Source of the DNA: an uncultured Collinsella sp. | GTDB taxonomy: Bacteria; Actinomycetota; Coriobacteriia; Coriobacteriales; Coriobacteriaceae | Reading direction: 5' to 3' | Assembly (NCBI GenBank): GCA_900766165.1 | Contig: CAAFUK010000112.1 | Coordinates: 1 to 12,195 of the forward strand | Length of the DNA stretch: 12,195 nucleotides | Shown here: positions 1 through 6,644 of the stretch, piece by piece | Layout of the letters: each line of letters begins with the position of its first letter | Position numbering within the stretch: position 1 is the first letter of the stretch | Made by a program: the position numbers and the translations under genes | The notes under the pieces: model-generated | Seen by the model: the letters and a program-made list of their open reading frames with translations, nothing else | Database searches by the model: none | What the model was told of the DNA's origin: nothing

Positions 1-79
1 CAGGGTATCGGGTTCCCACATTCATCCGCACATGTGCGGATGAATGTGGGAGGTGTTCGGATAAAGTTGATAATCAAGG
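1..79. repeat. Left arm of 79-bp perfect inverted repeat
   Basis: This arm is the exact reverse complement of 12112-12190. It contains a perfect 38-bp palindrome at 14-51 (arm TCCCACATTCATCCGCACA) and a small palindrome TTGAT-A-ATCAA at 67-77. There is no T-tract directly after the 38-bp palindrome, so it is not a standard intrinsic terminator. The match stops at position 80 on the inner side. On the outer side it runs into the window edge, so the true repeat may be longer. No transposase is associated with it. It may be a dispersed intergenic repeat, a recombination site or a bidirectional transcription-ending structure; the sequence alone does not decide. Confidence 0.9.
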
Positions 80-131
80 CTGTGACACGCGTCGGTTACC
101 TTTAATGGATATGAGGTGAATGAGGCGATTG

Positions 132-143
132 TTTTGCTATACT
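132..143 (+). promoter_or_regulatory. Probable -10 region of the tRNA-Val promoter
   Basis: TATACT at 138-143 lies 10 bases before the tRNA start at 154, a suitable distance for a sigma-70-type -10 box driving a tRNA gene. The hexamer 17 bp upstream (GGTGAA, 115-120) is a poor -35 match, so only the -10 element is supported. Confidence 0.45.
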
Positions 144-153
144 CTCTCCGCAC

Positions 154-229
154 GGGCGATTGGCGCAACGGTTAGCGCAGGTGCTTTACACGCACAAGGC
201 TGGGGGTTCGAATCCCTCATCGCCCACCA
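154..229 (+). tRNA. tRNA-Val (anticodon UAC)
   Basis: This is a 76-nt cloverleaf including an encoded 3' CCA. The acceptor arms GGGCGAT (154-160) and ATCGCCC pair perfectly. The D arm uses GCGC/GCGC. The anticodon loop is TTTACAC with anticodon TAC, reading Val GUA/GUN codons. The T arm is GGGGG-TTCGAAT-CCCTC with one G-U pair. The anticodon stem has a mismatch at its outermost pair (27-43). A -10-like box lies upstream and a rho-independent terminator follows directly. Its last 18 nt are repeated twice more downstream at about 185-bp intervals, which is unusual. Confidence 0.93.
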
Positions 230-240
230 CTAGACTGATA

Positions 241-271
241 AGGCTCCCAGCGATGGGAGCCTTTCTTTTTT
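241..271 (+). terminator. Rho-independent terminator of tRNA-Val
   Basis: AGGCTCCCA, loop GCGA and TGGGAGCCT form a 9-bp perfect stem followed by TTCTTTTTT. It starts 11 bases after the CCA end of the tRNA, so it most likely ends the tRNA transcript. It is also part of the first 185-bp repeat unit. Confidence 0.88.
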
Positions 272-425
272 GTGCCCAGTGCATGGGATTCGAACCCGCC
301 AGGGTGCGAAGCTGAGGAAACGCGAAGCGTTTGCCAGCGGAGCACGCGAGGAGCGTAGCGACGAAGCGGGGCGCGGGCGGCGCCAGCCGCACGCGACATC
401 CCTCATCGCCCACCACTGATTTGAT

Positions 426-456
426 AGGCTCCCAGCTATGGGGGCCTTTCATTTTT
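426..456 (+). terminator. Terminator-like hairpin of repeat unit 2
   Basis: AGGCTCCCA, loop GCTA and TGGGGGCCT form a stem with one G-T(U) pair, followed by TTCATTTTT. It is a copy of the tRNA terminator within the tandem repeat. No gene ends just before it except the 18-nt tRNA 3' copy, so its activity is uncertain. Confidence 0.55.
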
Positions 457-610
457 GGGCCCAGCGCATGGGATTCGAACCCGCAAGGGTGCGGAGCTGA
501 GGAAACGCGAAGCGTTTTCCAGCGCAGCACGCGAGGGCCGTAGGCCCGAAGCGAGAGCGGGCGGCGTCAGCCGCACGCGGACATCCCTCATCGCCCACCA
601 CTGAATTGTT

Positions 611-642
611 AGGCCCCCAGCGATGGAGGCCTTTCCTTTTTT
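611..642 (+). terminator. Terminator-like hairpin of repeat unit 3
   Basis: AGGCCCCCA, loop GCGA and TGGAGGCCT form a 9-bp stem with one C-A mismatch, followed by TTCCTTTTTT. It is the third copy of the tRNA terminator in the array. Stem pairing is only partly conserved, which fits a decaying copy. Confidence 0.5.
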
Positions 643-695
643 CAGGCCCAGCGCATGGGATTCGAACCCACCAGCACGTCTGTCACAAAGGCCGT

Positions 696-910
696 GGCCA
701 GAAAATGGCAAAAATGAGTACTGCTACCTTGCTTACAACATATCAAAAGATAGTATTTGCTTAAGTTACGCAACATATGTCCATTATTAGGACTAACAAT
801 TGGATCAAAATCGTGCATTCATCGCCATTTCGACTTGCCATCTGGTCTTATTAGTCCAAAATTGCTGCGACCAAATCGGTAACAGTACTCATATTTAATG
901 TTTTTTGACC
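696..910. mobile_element. Candidate MITE-like element with 33-bp imperfect inverted ends
   Basis: ATGAGTACTGCTACC (714-728) and GGTAACAGTACTCAT (878-892) are inverted copies matching at 14 of 15 positions. The 18 bases outside each (696-713 and 893-910) match in inverted orientation at about 11 of 18 with no gap, giving 33-bp arms. The interior is clearly more AT-rich than the flanks and has no plausible gene; on the minus strand it holds only short frames closed by TAA TAA. No clear target-site duplication is visible. It could be a non-autonomous mobile element or a conserved structured intergenic element. Copies elsewhere in the genome would decide this. Confidence 0.4.
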
Positions 911-914
911 AGCA

Positions 915-959
915 GGTCTCCCCGCCTTAGCAAATCTAAGGCAAAACGGGCTCCAGACC
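915..959. other. Nested hairpin downstream of argD
   Basis: Three nested complementary segments are visible: GGTCT/AGACC (915-919 and 955-959), CCCG/CGGG, and GCCTTAG/CTAAGGC (924-930 and 936-942) around a CAAAT loop. It lies about 70 bases past the argD stop on the minus strand, so it could help end the arg transcript. No T-tract follows it in that direction, so an intrinsic terminator is not proven. A short GACC/GGTC repeat (907-918) abuts it. Confidence 0.4.
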
Positions 960-1027
960 GCTGAATCATGCCACATAGGGCACGTCCGCAGTCCGGAACC
1001 CGGTCAAAGTTAAGTTATTTCGCTGTG

Positions 1028-2311
1028 TTAGGCCAAAACGTCCGACAGGATCTCGATCAGACTGTCCACGTCGGATTCCTCGCAGACGAGCGGCGGCAGG
1101 AAACGCAGCGTATGAGCACCTGTAGCGTTAATCACGGCACCGGCGGCCAGCGCGCGGGCAACAATATCATGCGCGTCGCCCGCGGCATCATCCAAATCAC
1201 AGCCGAGCATCAAGCCGCGGCCACGCACCTCGGTCACGTTCGGCAGCTTGGCGAGCTTTGCCTCCATATAGGCGCCTACCTTGGCAGCATGGTCGGCATA
1301 ATCGCCGCGCACGAGCGCGGAGAGCGTCGCGGCGCACGCCGCGACAGCCAAGCAGCTACCGCCAAAGGTCGAGCCGTGGTCGCCCGGCTTAAACACGTCG
1401 GCAATCTCCTTCTTTGCTACGACGGCACCCATGGGCACGCCATCGGCAATGCCCTTGGCAAGGCTCATGATGTCGGGTTCCACGCCATAGGTTTGGAATG
1501 CAAACGGCTTGCCGGAGCGGAAGATGCCGCACTGGACCTCGTCGGCTATAAGCACGGCGCCCACTTCGTGTGCCAGGTCGCGCGCTGCCGCCATAAACTC
1601 CTCGGTCATGGGGTGCACGCCACTCTCACCCTGGATCGGCTCGAGCATCACGGCACATATTTCGCTCCCCAGCTGCTTAAAGATCGCACGCAGTTCATTG
1701 ATATCGTTGGGCGTACAGGCCACAAAGCCACCCGGCAGCGGGCGGAAACTATCCTGCAGCCAATCCTGCATGGTGGCGGCAATGGTCTCGAGCGTACGGC
1801 CGTGGAAGCCGCCGCGCATGCACACGATAGTGTTGCCGCCGTTACCGGCACGCTTGGCGTACAGGCGCGCGAGCTTCATCGAGCCCTCGTTGGCCTCGGC
1901 GCCGGAGTTGGCAAAGAAGGTCTCCCACACCTGCTCGTCCGCAGCCGGGGCACCAAGAGCAGCTGCCGTGGTCTCATCGCCGGCGGCAATGGCATCGGCA
2001 AGCACGCGCGCACCATCTACGTCGTCGTTAGCAAGCTTGGACAGCAGCGCCGCGACCTGTCCGCGCTGCTCAATGTAGAAGTAATTGGAGACATGCATGA
2101 GCTTTTTGGTCTGTGCCTCGAGCGCCGAGAGCACAGCCGGGTCGCCATGACCCAGGCTGCACACGCCGATGCCGGCAAGAAAGTCGAGGTACTCACGGCC
2201 ATCGTCGCCGGTGAGTTTCATGCCGTGGCCCTCGACAAACTCGACCGGAGAGCGGCCAAAGGTATGCATAACGTAATGGGATTCAAGCGATTGCTGAGCT
2301 GCAAGTGACAT
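1028..2311 (-). CDS. argD: Acetylornithine aminotransferase
   Basis: This cytoplasmic PLP enzyme of fold type I exchanges the amino group between glutamate and N-acetylglutamate semialdehyde to make N-acetylornithine, the last step encoded in this operon. Visible family marks are FFANSGAEANE (residues 132-142), the GGFHGRT segment (167-173), the PLP-phosphate/Asp motif ADEVQCG (256-262) and the Schiff-base lysine K286 in SLAKG, followed by GSTFGG. The ATG at 2311 is preceded by GAAAGG at normal spacing. At 427 aa it is longer than most ArgD proteins (about 390-400). The excess is largely a segment of about 30 residues (97-128, rich in Asp and Ala) just before the ANSGAEA motif. It is the last gene of argCJBD, 69 bp after argB. 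It could also act as succinyldiaminopimelate aminotransferase, as some ArgD enzymes do. Confidence 0.95.
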   Translation of the reverse strand: MSLAAQQSLESHYVMHTFGRSPVEFVEGHGMKLTGDDGREYLDFLAGIGVCSLGHGDPAVLSALEAQTKKLMHVSNYFYIEQRGQVAALLSKLANDDVDGARVLADAIAAGDETTAAALGAPAADEQVWETFFANSGAEANEGSMKLARLYAKRAGNGGNTIVCMRGGFHGRTLETIAATMQDWLQDSFRPLPGGFVACTPNDINELRAIFKQLGSEICAVMLEPIQGESGVHPMTEEFMAAARDLAHEVGAVLIADEVQCGIFRSGKPFAFQTYGVEPDIMSLAKGIADGVPMGAVVAKKEIADVFKPGDHGSTFGGSCLAVAACAATLSALVRGDYADHAAKVGAYMEAKLAKLPNVTEVRGRGLMLGCDLDDAAGDAHDIVARALAAGAVINATGAHTLRFLPPLVCEESDVDSLIEILSDVLA

Positions 2312-2380
2312 GGGATGCCTTTCGTTGAGCGCCGGACGGCGCAGGCCTATGGGTGCAGGAATGAGGCGGCTGCGGGTCAG

Positions 2381-3361
2381 TTAGACCGTCTGAAGCTTCT
2401 CGACCTCGTCGAGGTTCTCGGTCAGACGCGCAGCAAACGTCGAAAGCGGATGCGGATGCGTATCGAACTCGTAAGCCGTCTCGGTGGAGTGGATCACGGT
2501 ACCGACGCCGGCGTCGGTCAGCAGCTCCAGCAGCAGCGAATGCGGCGTGGTACCGTTGATGATGTGAGCGCGAAATACGCCTCCGGCAAGCGCATCGACG
2601 GCAGCACGCAGCTTGGGAATCATGCCCTTATCGACCTCGCCGCCGTAGAGCATCTCATTGACCTCATCGAGCGTCAGATTGGAGATAAGTGAATCCTTGT
2701 CGCTAAAGTCCTTGTACAGGCCGTCGACGTCGGTCAAAAAGATTGCCTTATGCGCATGCAGCGCCGCCGCAACGGCACCGGCGGCGGTATCGGCGTTGAT
2801 GTTGAAGAAACCGCCGTCCTCCCCCGCCGCGACGGTAGCGATGACGGGGATGTACTCGCTATCGAGCAGGCGCTCGATATAGTCGGTGTTGACGTGCGTG
2901 ACCTTGCCTACGCGGCCGAGTTCGGGGTCGAGCGGCTCGGCGATGAGCGTGCCGGCATCGCTGCCCGACACGCCCACGGCCAGGTTGCCGTGGTGGTTGA
3001 TGGCAGCAACCAGCTCCTGGTTAACCTTGCCGCCCAGCACCTCGCGCACGATATCCATAGTCGCCGGCGTGGTCACGCGCTGGCCGTTCTTAAACTCGAC
3101 GGGAATATCGTAATGGCTCAGCGCCTCGTTGATAGCCTTGCCGCCGCCGTGCACGATGACGGGGCGCATACCGATGATCTTGAGCAAAACGATGTCGCTC
3201 ATCACGTCGCGGCGCAGCTGCTCATCAACCATGGCGGCTCCACCATATTTGATAACAACCGTCTTGCCGGTCAGGTTCTTAATCCACGGCAGCGCTTCGA
3301 ACAGCAGCTGCGCGGTTGCTTCGTTGGATTCGCTCGAACGACAATCGCGTGCGAATTTCAT
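2381..3361 (-). CDS. argB: Acetylglutamate kinase
   Basis: It phosphorylates N-acetyl-L-glutamate with ATP, the committed and often arginine-inhibited step. Amino-acid-kinase family marks are VVIKYGGAAM (residues 35-44, catalytic Lys38), the glycine-rich VHGGGK (70-75), NINADTAAG (188-195), LTDVDGL (209-215) and the late conserved Lys250. An N-terminal helix segment before the first strand (about 12-30) and the HSLLLELLTDAGVGTVI stretch (274-290) resemble arginine-sensitive hexameric kinases, so feedback inhibition by arginine is inferred. I start at ATG 3361 (326 aa) because GAGG lies 7 nt upstream; extending to the in-frame TTG at 3421 adds 20 unconserved residues with no clear RBS. About 30 residues at the C-terminus (297-326) extend past the usual family end. 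The gene starts 81 bp after argJ. Confidence 0.95.
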   Translation of the reverse strand: MKFARDCRSSESNEATAQLLFEALPWIKNLTGKTVVIKYGGAAMVDEQLRRDVMSDIVLLKIIGMRPVIVHGGGKAINEALSHYDIPVEFKNGQRVTTPATMDIVREVLGGKVNQELVAAINHHGNLAVGVSGSDAGTLIAEPLDPELGRVGKVTHVNTDYIERLLDSEYIPVIATVAAGEDGGFFNINADTAAGAVAAALHAHKAIFLTDVDGLYKDFSDKDSLISNLTLDEVNEMLYGGEVDKGMIPKLRAAVDALAGGVFRAHIINGTTPHSLLLELLTDAGVGTVIHSTETAYEFDTHPHPLSTFAARLTENLDEVEKLQTV

Positions 3362-3442
3362 AATCTGCCTCGTCTTTCGTATCGTTATCGCGCCGTGCTC
3401 CGCTGTCCGCAATCGCGGCAAGATGCGCAGCGTACCCGGAAT

Positions 3443-4711
3443 CTAGGAACGGTAGTCGCCGTTGATGGAGATGTACTCATGCGTGAGGTCGCAGGTCCAC
3501 ACGGTCGTTGCCGCGTCGCCTGCGCCCAGGTCGGCCGAGATCACGATCTCGGGCGCCTCGAAACGTCGTAGAGCCTCGTCCTCATCAAAGGGAACAGTCA
3601 GACCGTCGCGACAGACAGGCATGCCCATCATATCGATGGAAACGTCTTCCTGATTAAACTTCACGCCGCACTTGCCAAGCGCCATAGCAACGCGGCCCCA
3701 GTTGCAGTCGTGGCCGGCGATGCAGGTCTTAACGAGCGGCGAGTTGGCAACGGCACGGGCGGCGATATCGGCTTCCTCGTCGTTCACGGCGCCGGTAACG
3801 TTGACCGTAACAAGCTTGGATGCGCCCTCACCATCGGCGGCGATATTGCGCGCCAGGCTCTCGCACACCTCGTGCACGGCAAATGCCAACTCGTCAAAGG
3901 CATCGGAGCCCTCGACGATAGGCTCGGCATCTGCGGCAGCGGCGCCGGAGGCAAGCATGATGCAGGTGTCGTTGGTCGAGGTGTCGGAATCGACCGTTAC
4001 CTTGTTAAAGGTCTGCTTGACGGTCGAGAGCAGCAGGGCATGAAGTGCCGCAGGCTCGACGGGGGCATCGGTGGTGATAACTGCGATCATGGTGGCCATG
4101 TTGGGCATGATCATGCCCGAGCCCTTACACATTCCGCCTACCGTATAGACATTGCCTGTGTGTCCCGCAGCCTCGCTGACGTAGGACACGGCGTACTCCT
4201 TGGAGTGCGTGTCGGTCGTCATGATGGCGCGAGCGGCATCGGCGCCACCGCGGGCGGAAAGCGCCTCGTAGGCAGCAGGAATGGCGGTCTCAAACGTGTC
4301 GATCGGCAGAATCTGGCCAATCACGCCCGTGGAGGCAACCAGAATCTGCTGGGGCTCGCAGCCGATGACCTGCGATGCGATGCTGCACGTCTCGCGCGCG
4401 CATGCAAGGCCGGTCTCACCCGTGGCGGCGTTCGCGTTGCCGGAGTTGATTGAAACGCCGGCGATGATTCCGTAGCCCTTGTCGGCACCGCCCAGGTTGG
4501 CACGGCTCACCTGCACGGGCGCCGCGCAAAAGCGATTGGTGGTAAACACGCCGGCACCGGGACAGGGTTTATCGGGCACGACGAGCGCGTAATCCAGACG
4601 CTCGGGGTTCTTGCGGAACCCAGCATGGATGCCCGCAGCCTTAAAACCAGCCGCAGCCGTAACACCGCCCTCGACGGCGCGAATCTTGATATCAAACAGC
4701 TCGGTATTCAT
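3443..4711 (-). CDS. argJ: Glutamate N-acetyltransferase / amino-acid acetyltransferase (ArgJ)
   Basis: It transfers the acetyl group of N-acetylornithine to glutamate, giving ornithine and N-acetylglutamate (acetyl recycling). Some ArgJ enzymes also use acetyl-CoA. ArgJ is an Ntn-type protein that cuts itself into two chains. The cleavage site PNMATM is visible, making Thr207 the expected new N-terminal nucleophile. Other family marks are STGVIG (127-132), GGMCKGSGMI (192-201), DSDTSTND and the C-terminal HEYISINGDYRS, which matches the usual ending. The length (422 aa) is typical. The ATG at 4711 follows AAGGAG by 11 nt, a somewhat long spacing. It sits 134 bp downstream of argC; a weak GAGTGG/CCACTC hairpin (4794-4809) lies in that gap. 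Whether it is mono- or bifunctional cannot be read from sequence. Confidence 0.95.
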   Translation of the reverse strand: MNTELFDIKIRAVEGGVTAAAGFKAAGIHAGFRKNPERLDYALVVPDKPCPGAGVFTTNRFCAAPVQVSRANLGGADKGYGIIAGVSINSGNANAATGETGLACARETCSIASQVIGCEPQQILVASTGVIGQILPIDTFETAIPAAYEALSARGGADAARAIMTTDTHSKEYAVSYVSEAAGHTGNVYTVGGMCKGSGMIMPNMATMIAVITTDAPVEPAALHALLLSTVKQTFNKVTVDSDTSTNDTCIMLASGAAAADAEPIVEGSDAFDELAFAVHEVCESLARNIAADGEGASKLVTVNVTGAVNDEEADIAARAVANSPLVKTCIAGHDCNWGRVAMALGKCGVKFNQEDVSIDMMGMPVCRDGLTVPFDEDEALRRFEAPEIVISADLGAGDAATTVWTCDLTHEYISINGDYRS

Positions 4712-4845
4712 CGTCTTTATGACTCCTTATGTCAAACAAAAAACGGACATCGGTTGGTGCGCCATACCAGTCGTGATCATGAGACCAGCTCAAGAGTGGC
4801 GCCCCACTCGATGCCCGACTACCAAATCGTTAACAATCGAATGTG

Positions 4846-5916
4846 CTACACCGGGCACGCCACTGTGGGCAAGCCTCGTCGCTCGTCAAAGCCAAAGACG
4901 ATGTTGGCGCACTGGACCGCTTGGCCCGCAGCGCCCTTGCACAGATTGTCGATGGCGCCCGTCGCCACCAGCACACCCGCGCGCTTGTTGAGCGCAAGGC
5001 CAATCTGGGCGGCATTGGTGCCGACGACCGAGGCCGTTTTGGGCTGCTGGCCGGCATCGAGCACGCGCACAAAGGTGCGACCGGCGTAGAACTGCTTGTA
5101 ATGGTCGACGACGTCCTCAAGGGTCAGCGTGTCGAGAGCCTGCGGCGCGAGCGGCAGCGTCACCGTGGAGAGCAGGCCGCGCTTGAGCGGTGCCAAGTGT
5201 GGAGTAAAGACGACGCGGTCGGTCAGGCCCAGGATCTGCTCGATCTCGGGCGTATGGCGATGTTTACCCACACCGTAGGCCTCTAGATTCTCGTCGGCGC
5301 TGCAAAAATGCGTACGGGCGTTGCAGGACTTACCGGCGCCCGTCACACCGCTGATGGCGTCAACGATCACAGGGCCGCTCTGGGCAATCCAGCCGGCGCG
5401 CACGGCGGGCGCGGCGGCAAGGCTCGTTGCGGTGGGATAGCAGCCGGCGCAGGCGACCAGTACGGCCTTGCCGTCGGCGTGGTCGGATGCAGCGGTCTCC
5501 AGGTCCTTGCAGAACAGCTCGGGCAGGCCGAAGGCGCGGGTCTTGAGCAGCTCGGGGCTCGTGTGCTCGGCGGCATACCAAGCCTCAAAGGTGGCCGGGT
5601 CGCTCAGGCGATAGTCGGCCGAAAGATCAAAGCAGGAAACGCCCGCGGCAAGCAGGGCGGGAACTTGCGCCATGGCAGCCGTGTGCGGCACAGCCAAAAA
5701 GACGGCGTCGCAGGATTTAAGCTCGGGAGCATCATGCGTCGTGAAGACAAGGTCGCTTACGCCGGCGAAGCTCGGGTAGACCGCAGACAGCGGCTGGCCG
5801 GCATCGGCGTTGGACGTAATGGCAACAAGTTCAAACTCGGGGTGACCGAGGACGAGGCGAATGAGCTCGGCACCGGCATATCCAGCCGCACCGACAATTC
5901 CAACCTTTAAAGACAT
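4846..5916 (-). CDS. argC: N-acetyl-gamma-glutamyl-phosphate reductase
   Basis: It reduces N-acetylglutamyl-5-phosphate with NADPH to N-acetylglutamate semialdehyde in the cytoplasm. The N-terminus carries the dinucleotide-binding motif GIVGAAGYAGAEL (6-18). The catalytic cysteine is C159 in ACAGCYPTA, followed by GVTGAGK (190-196), the KHRHTPE segment (218-224) that supplies the conserved histidine, TPHLAPLKRG (238-247) and the C-terminal NLCKGAAGQAVQ. Length (356 aa) is normal for the short bacterial class. The ATG at 5916 is preceded by AAGGAG with 6-nt spacing. It is the first gene of the operon, and two ARG-box-like sites lie 85-123 bp upstream of its start, so it is probably repressed by ArgR when arginine is abundant. 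Confidence 0.96.
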   Translation of the reverse strand: MSLKVGIVGAAGYAGAELIRLVLGHPEFELVAITSNADAGQPLSAVYPSFAGVSDLVFTTHDAPELKSCDAVFLAVPHTAAMAQVPALLAAGVSCFDLSADYRLSDPATFEAWYAAEHTSPELLKTRAFGLPELFCKDLETAASDHADGKAVLVACAGCYPTATSLAAAPAVRAGWIAQSGPVIVDAISGVTGAGKSCNARTHFCSADENLEAYGVGKHRHTPEIEQILGLTDRVVFTPHLAPLKRGLLSTVTLPLAPQALDTLTLEDVVDHYKQFYAGRTFVRVLDAGQQPKTASVVGTNAAQIGLALNKRAGVLVATGAIDNLCKGAAGQAVQCANIVFGFDERRGLPTVACPV

Positions 5917-5986
5917 ATCAGACTCCTTGTCTGCAGTTATGCACCGATGCGCATCCCGCAGCCGTCGTTATGAAGTGGGTTGAAAC

Positions 5987-6016
5987 TTTATCACCAAAAG
6001 ATGCATATATACGCAA
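5987..6016 (-). promoter_or_regulatory. Possible argC promoter
   Basis: Read on the minus strand, TTGCGT (6016-6011) and GATAAA (5992-5987) are separated by 18 bp, a plausible sigma-70-type pair. The -35 hexamer lies inside the first ARG-box-like site, so a bound repressor would block it. Other nearby TATATA-like hexamers could serve instead. Confidence 0.35.
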
Positions 6017-6039
6017 ATCTTTTGCATATTCATGCATTG
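6001..6039. promoter_or_regulatory. Two tandem ARG boxes (ArgR operator)
   Basis: ATGCATATATACGCAAAT (6001-6018) and TTGCATATTCATGCATTG (6022-6039) share TGCATAT at the same offset and end in TGCA-like half-sites. They are separated by exactly 3 bp, so they repeat with a 21-bp period. Paired 18-bp boxes with a 3-bp gap are the known arrangement for hexameric ArgR/AhrC, and TGCAT half-sites are known from actinobacterial ARG boxes. They lie just upstream of argC. No argR gene is in the window. Confidence 0.7.
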
Positions 6040-6078
6040 AAACATTCCCGACACATTCGCTCAAAGAAATTGACAGAT

Positions 6079-6136
6079 AAAAGCAGGCCCCCACATTGCC
6101 CGGCGCGTCTTACGGCGCTGTTGCAATGTGGGGGCC
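6079..6136 (-). terminator. Terminator of the flavin operon
   Basis: A 14-bp perfect stem, GGCCCCCACATTGC (6086-6099) with GCAATGTGGGGGCC (6123-6136), encloses a 23-base loop. On the minus strand it is followed after three bases by TTTT (6082-6079). It lies 47 bp past the stop of the last gene of the flavin operon and separates it from the argC promoter. Confidence 0.85.
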
Positions 6137-6183
6137 CGCTATATGCGAGTATTTGAATTGTTGAGGTTGGTTGGGAAACTCGT

Positions 6184-6594
6184 TTAGAGCTCGACCGGCA
6201 CCCATTCGTCATGGTTGCAGATAAAGGCCTCGGGGTCCTCCACGCTAAAGAAGACGAGGGTGGGGTCGCCCGCGCCGTCGTAGTGCTCGCCCAGACGCTC
6301 CAGATGTTTCCACCCGGCCTCACGCATTTCGTCCGAAGCCTGGTCATCCAAGCCGGCACGCCCGCGCAAGATGAGCCAGCCATGACCCGGCCACCAGCTC
6401 GTTGCCTCAAAGCGCTGATTTTGCAGCAGCTCCTGCCACACGTCTTTGGTGCGCGCCGTCACAAACCACAACTTACCGTCCTGAATCTGAGTAAACGAAA
6501 ACGGACGCACATGCGGCTGCCCGTCAACGCTTGTCGCCAAATACCACGCCGGCACCGACGTCAGGTACTCCAAAACCGTATTCAGACCGCTCAT
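6184..6594 (-). CDS. Pyridoxamine-5'-phosphate-oxidase-like (FMN-binding split-barrel) protein, copy 2
   Basis: A small cytoplasmic protein of the FMN-binding split-barrel fold, exact reaction unknown. Visible family features are PAWYLATSVDGQPHVRPFSF near the N-terminus (a strand pair around a flavin-phosphate-binding region), DGKLWFVTARTKDVWQEL and the short strand WLILRGRA. At about 136 aa it is much shorter than true PdxH (about 210 aa), so pyridoxine synthesis is not implied. I start at ATG 6594 because AGGAGG lies four bases upstream; an in-frame start at 6612 has no such site. It is clearly paralogous to the gene just upstream (6645-7091), 50 bp away. It is the last gene before a strong terminator in an operon controlled by an FMN riboswitch, which supports FMN as cofactor. 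Heme or F420 binding, seen in other members of the fold, remains possible. Confidence 0.85.
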   Translation of the reverse strand: MSGLNTVLEYLTSVPAWYLATSVDGQPHVRPFSFTQIQDGKLWFVTARTKDVWQELLQNQRFEATSWWPGHGWLILRGRAGLDDQASDEMREAGWKHLERLGEHYDGAGDPTLVFFSVEDPEAFICNHDEWVPVEL

Positions 6595-6644
6595 GAGTCC
6601 TCCTGTCACCAAATTAACTACCCTGGAAGCCCGGCTTGTGAAGG

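Larger units (their letters stand above)
212..674. repeat. Tandem array of tRNA-Val-3'-end units, period about 185 bp
   Basis: Three units begin at 212, 398 and 583. Each starts with the identical 18-mer ATCCCTCATCGCCCACCA, which is the tRNA 3' end. Each then carries a terminator-like hairpin with a T-rich tail and the motif GCCCAG(C/T)GCAT followed by GGGATTCGAACCC, the reverse complement of a tRNA T arm. Units 1 and 2 continue into a GC-rich stretch of short stem-loops, such as GAAACGC/GCGTTT and GCGGC/GCCGC. By eye these two units differ at only some tens of positions. Unit 3 is cut off near 674. All open frames here are side effects of the repeats. The array may be a relic of repeated recombination at a tRNA 3' end (att-like) or a tandemly amplified structured element. 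Confidence 0.85.

Noticed and set aside
212..674. CRISPR array
   Set aside because: Three units of about 185 bp that are similar over their whole length, with no short repeat/unique spacer pattern and no cas genes.
186..711. Several overlapping open frames around the tRNA and the repeat array
   Set aside because: They overlap the tRNA or repeat with the 185-bp unit, so the peptides are just translated repeats. No ribosome-binding site or protein family is evident.
646..760. A complete tRNA on the minus strand at the T-arm motif
   Set aside because: Only a T arm and an acceptor-like 3' strand are present; no matching 5' acceptor strand, D arm or anticodon arm is found in the expected distance.
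968..2308. Long plus-strand open frame opposite argD
   Set aside because: It is the antisense shadow of argD in GC-rich DNA. Its translation is rich in His, Arg and Gly without recognisable domains, while the minus frame has full ArgD motifs. Similar shadows opposite argB, argJ, argC and ecfA were rejected for the same reason.
3362..3421. Longer argB starting at TTG 3421
   Set aside because: The added 20 residues are not like ArgB N-termini and lack a convincing RBS; ATG 3361 has GAGG at good spacing.
4712..4845. Attenuator or small gene between argC and argJ
   Set aside because: Only a weak 6-bp hairpin without a T-run and no supported short reading frame with an RBS was seen.
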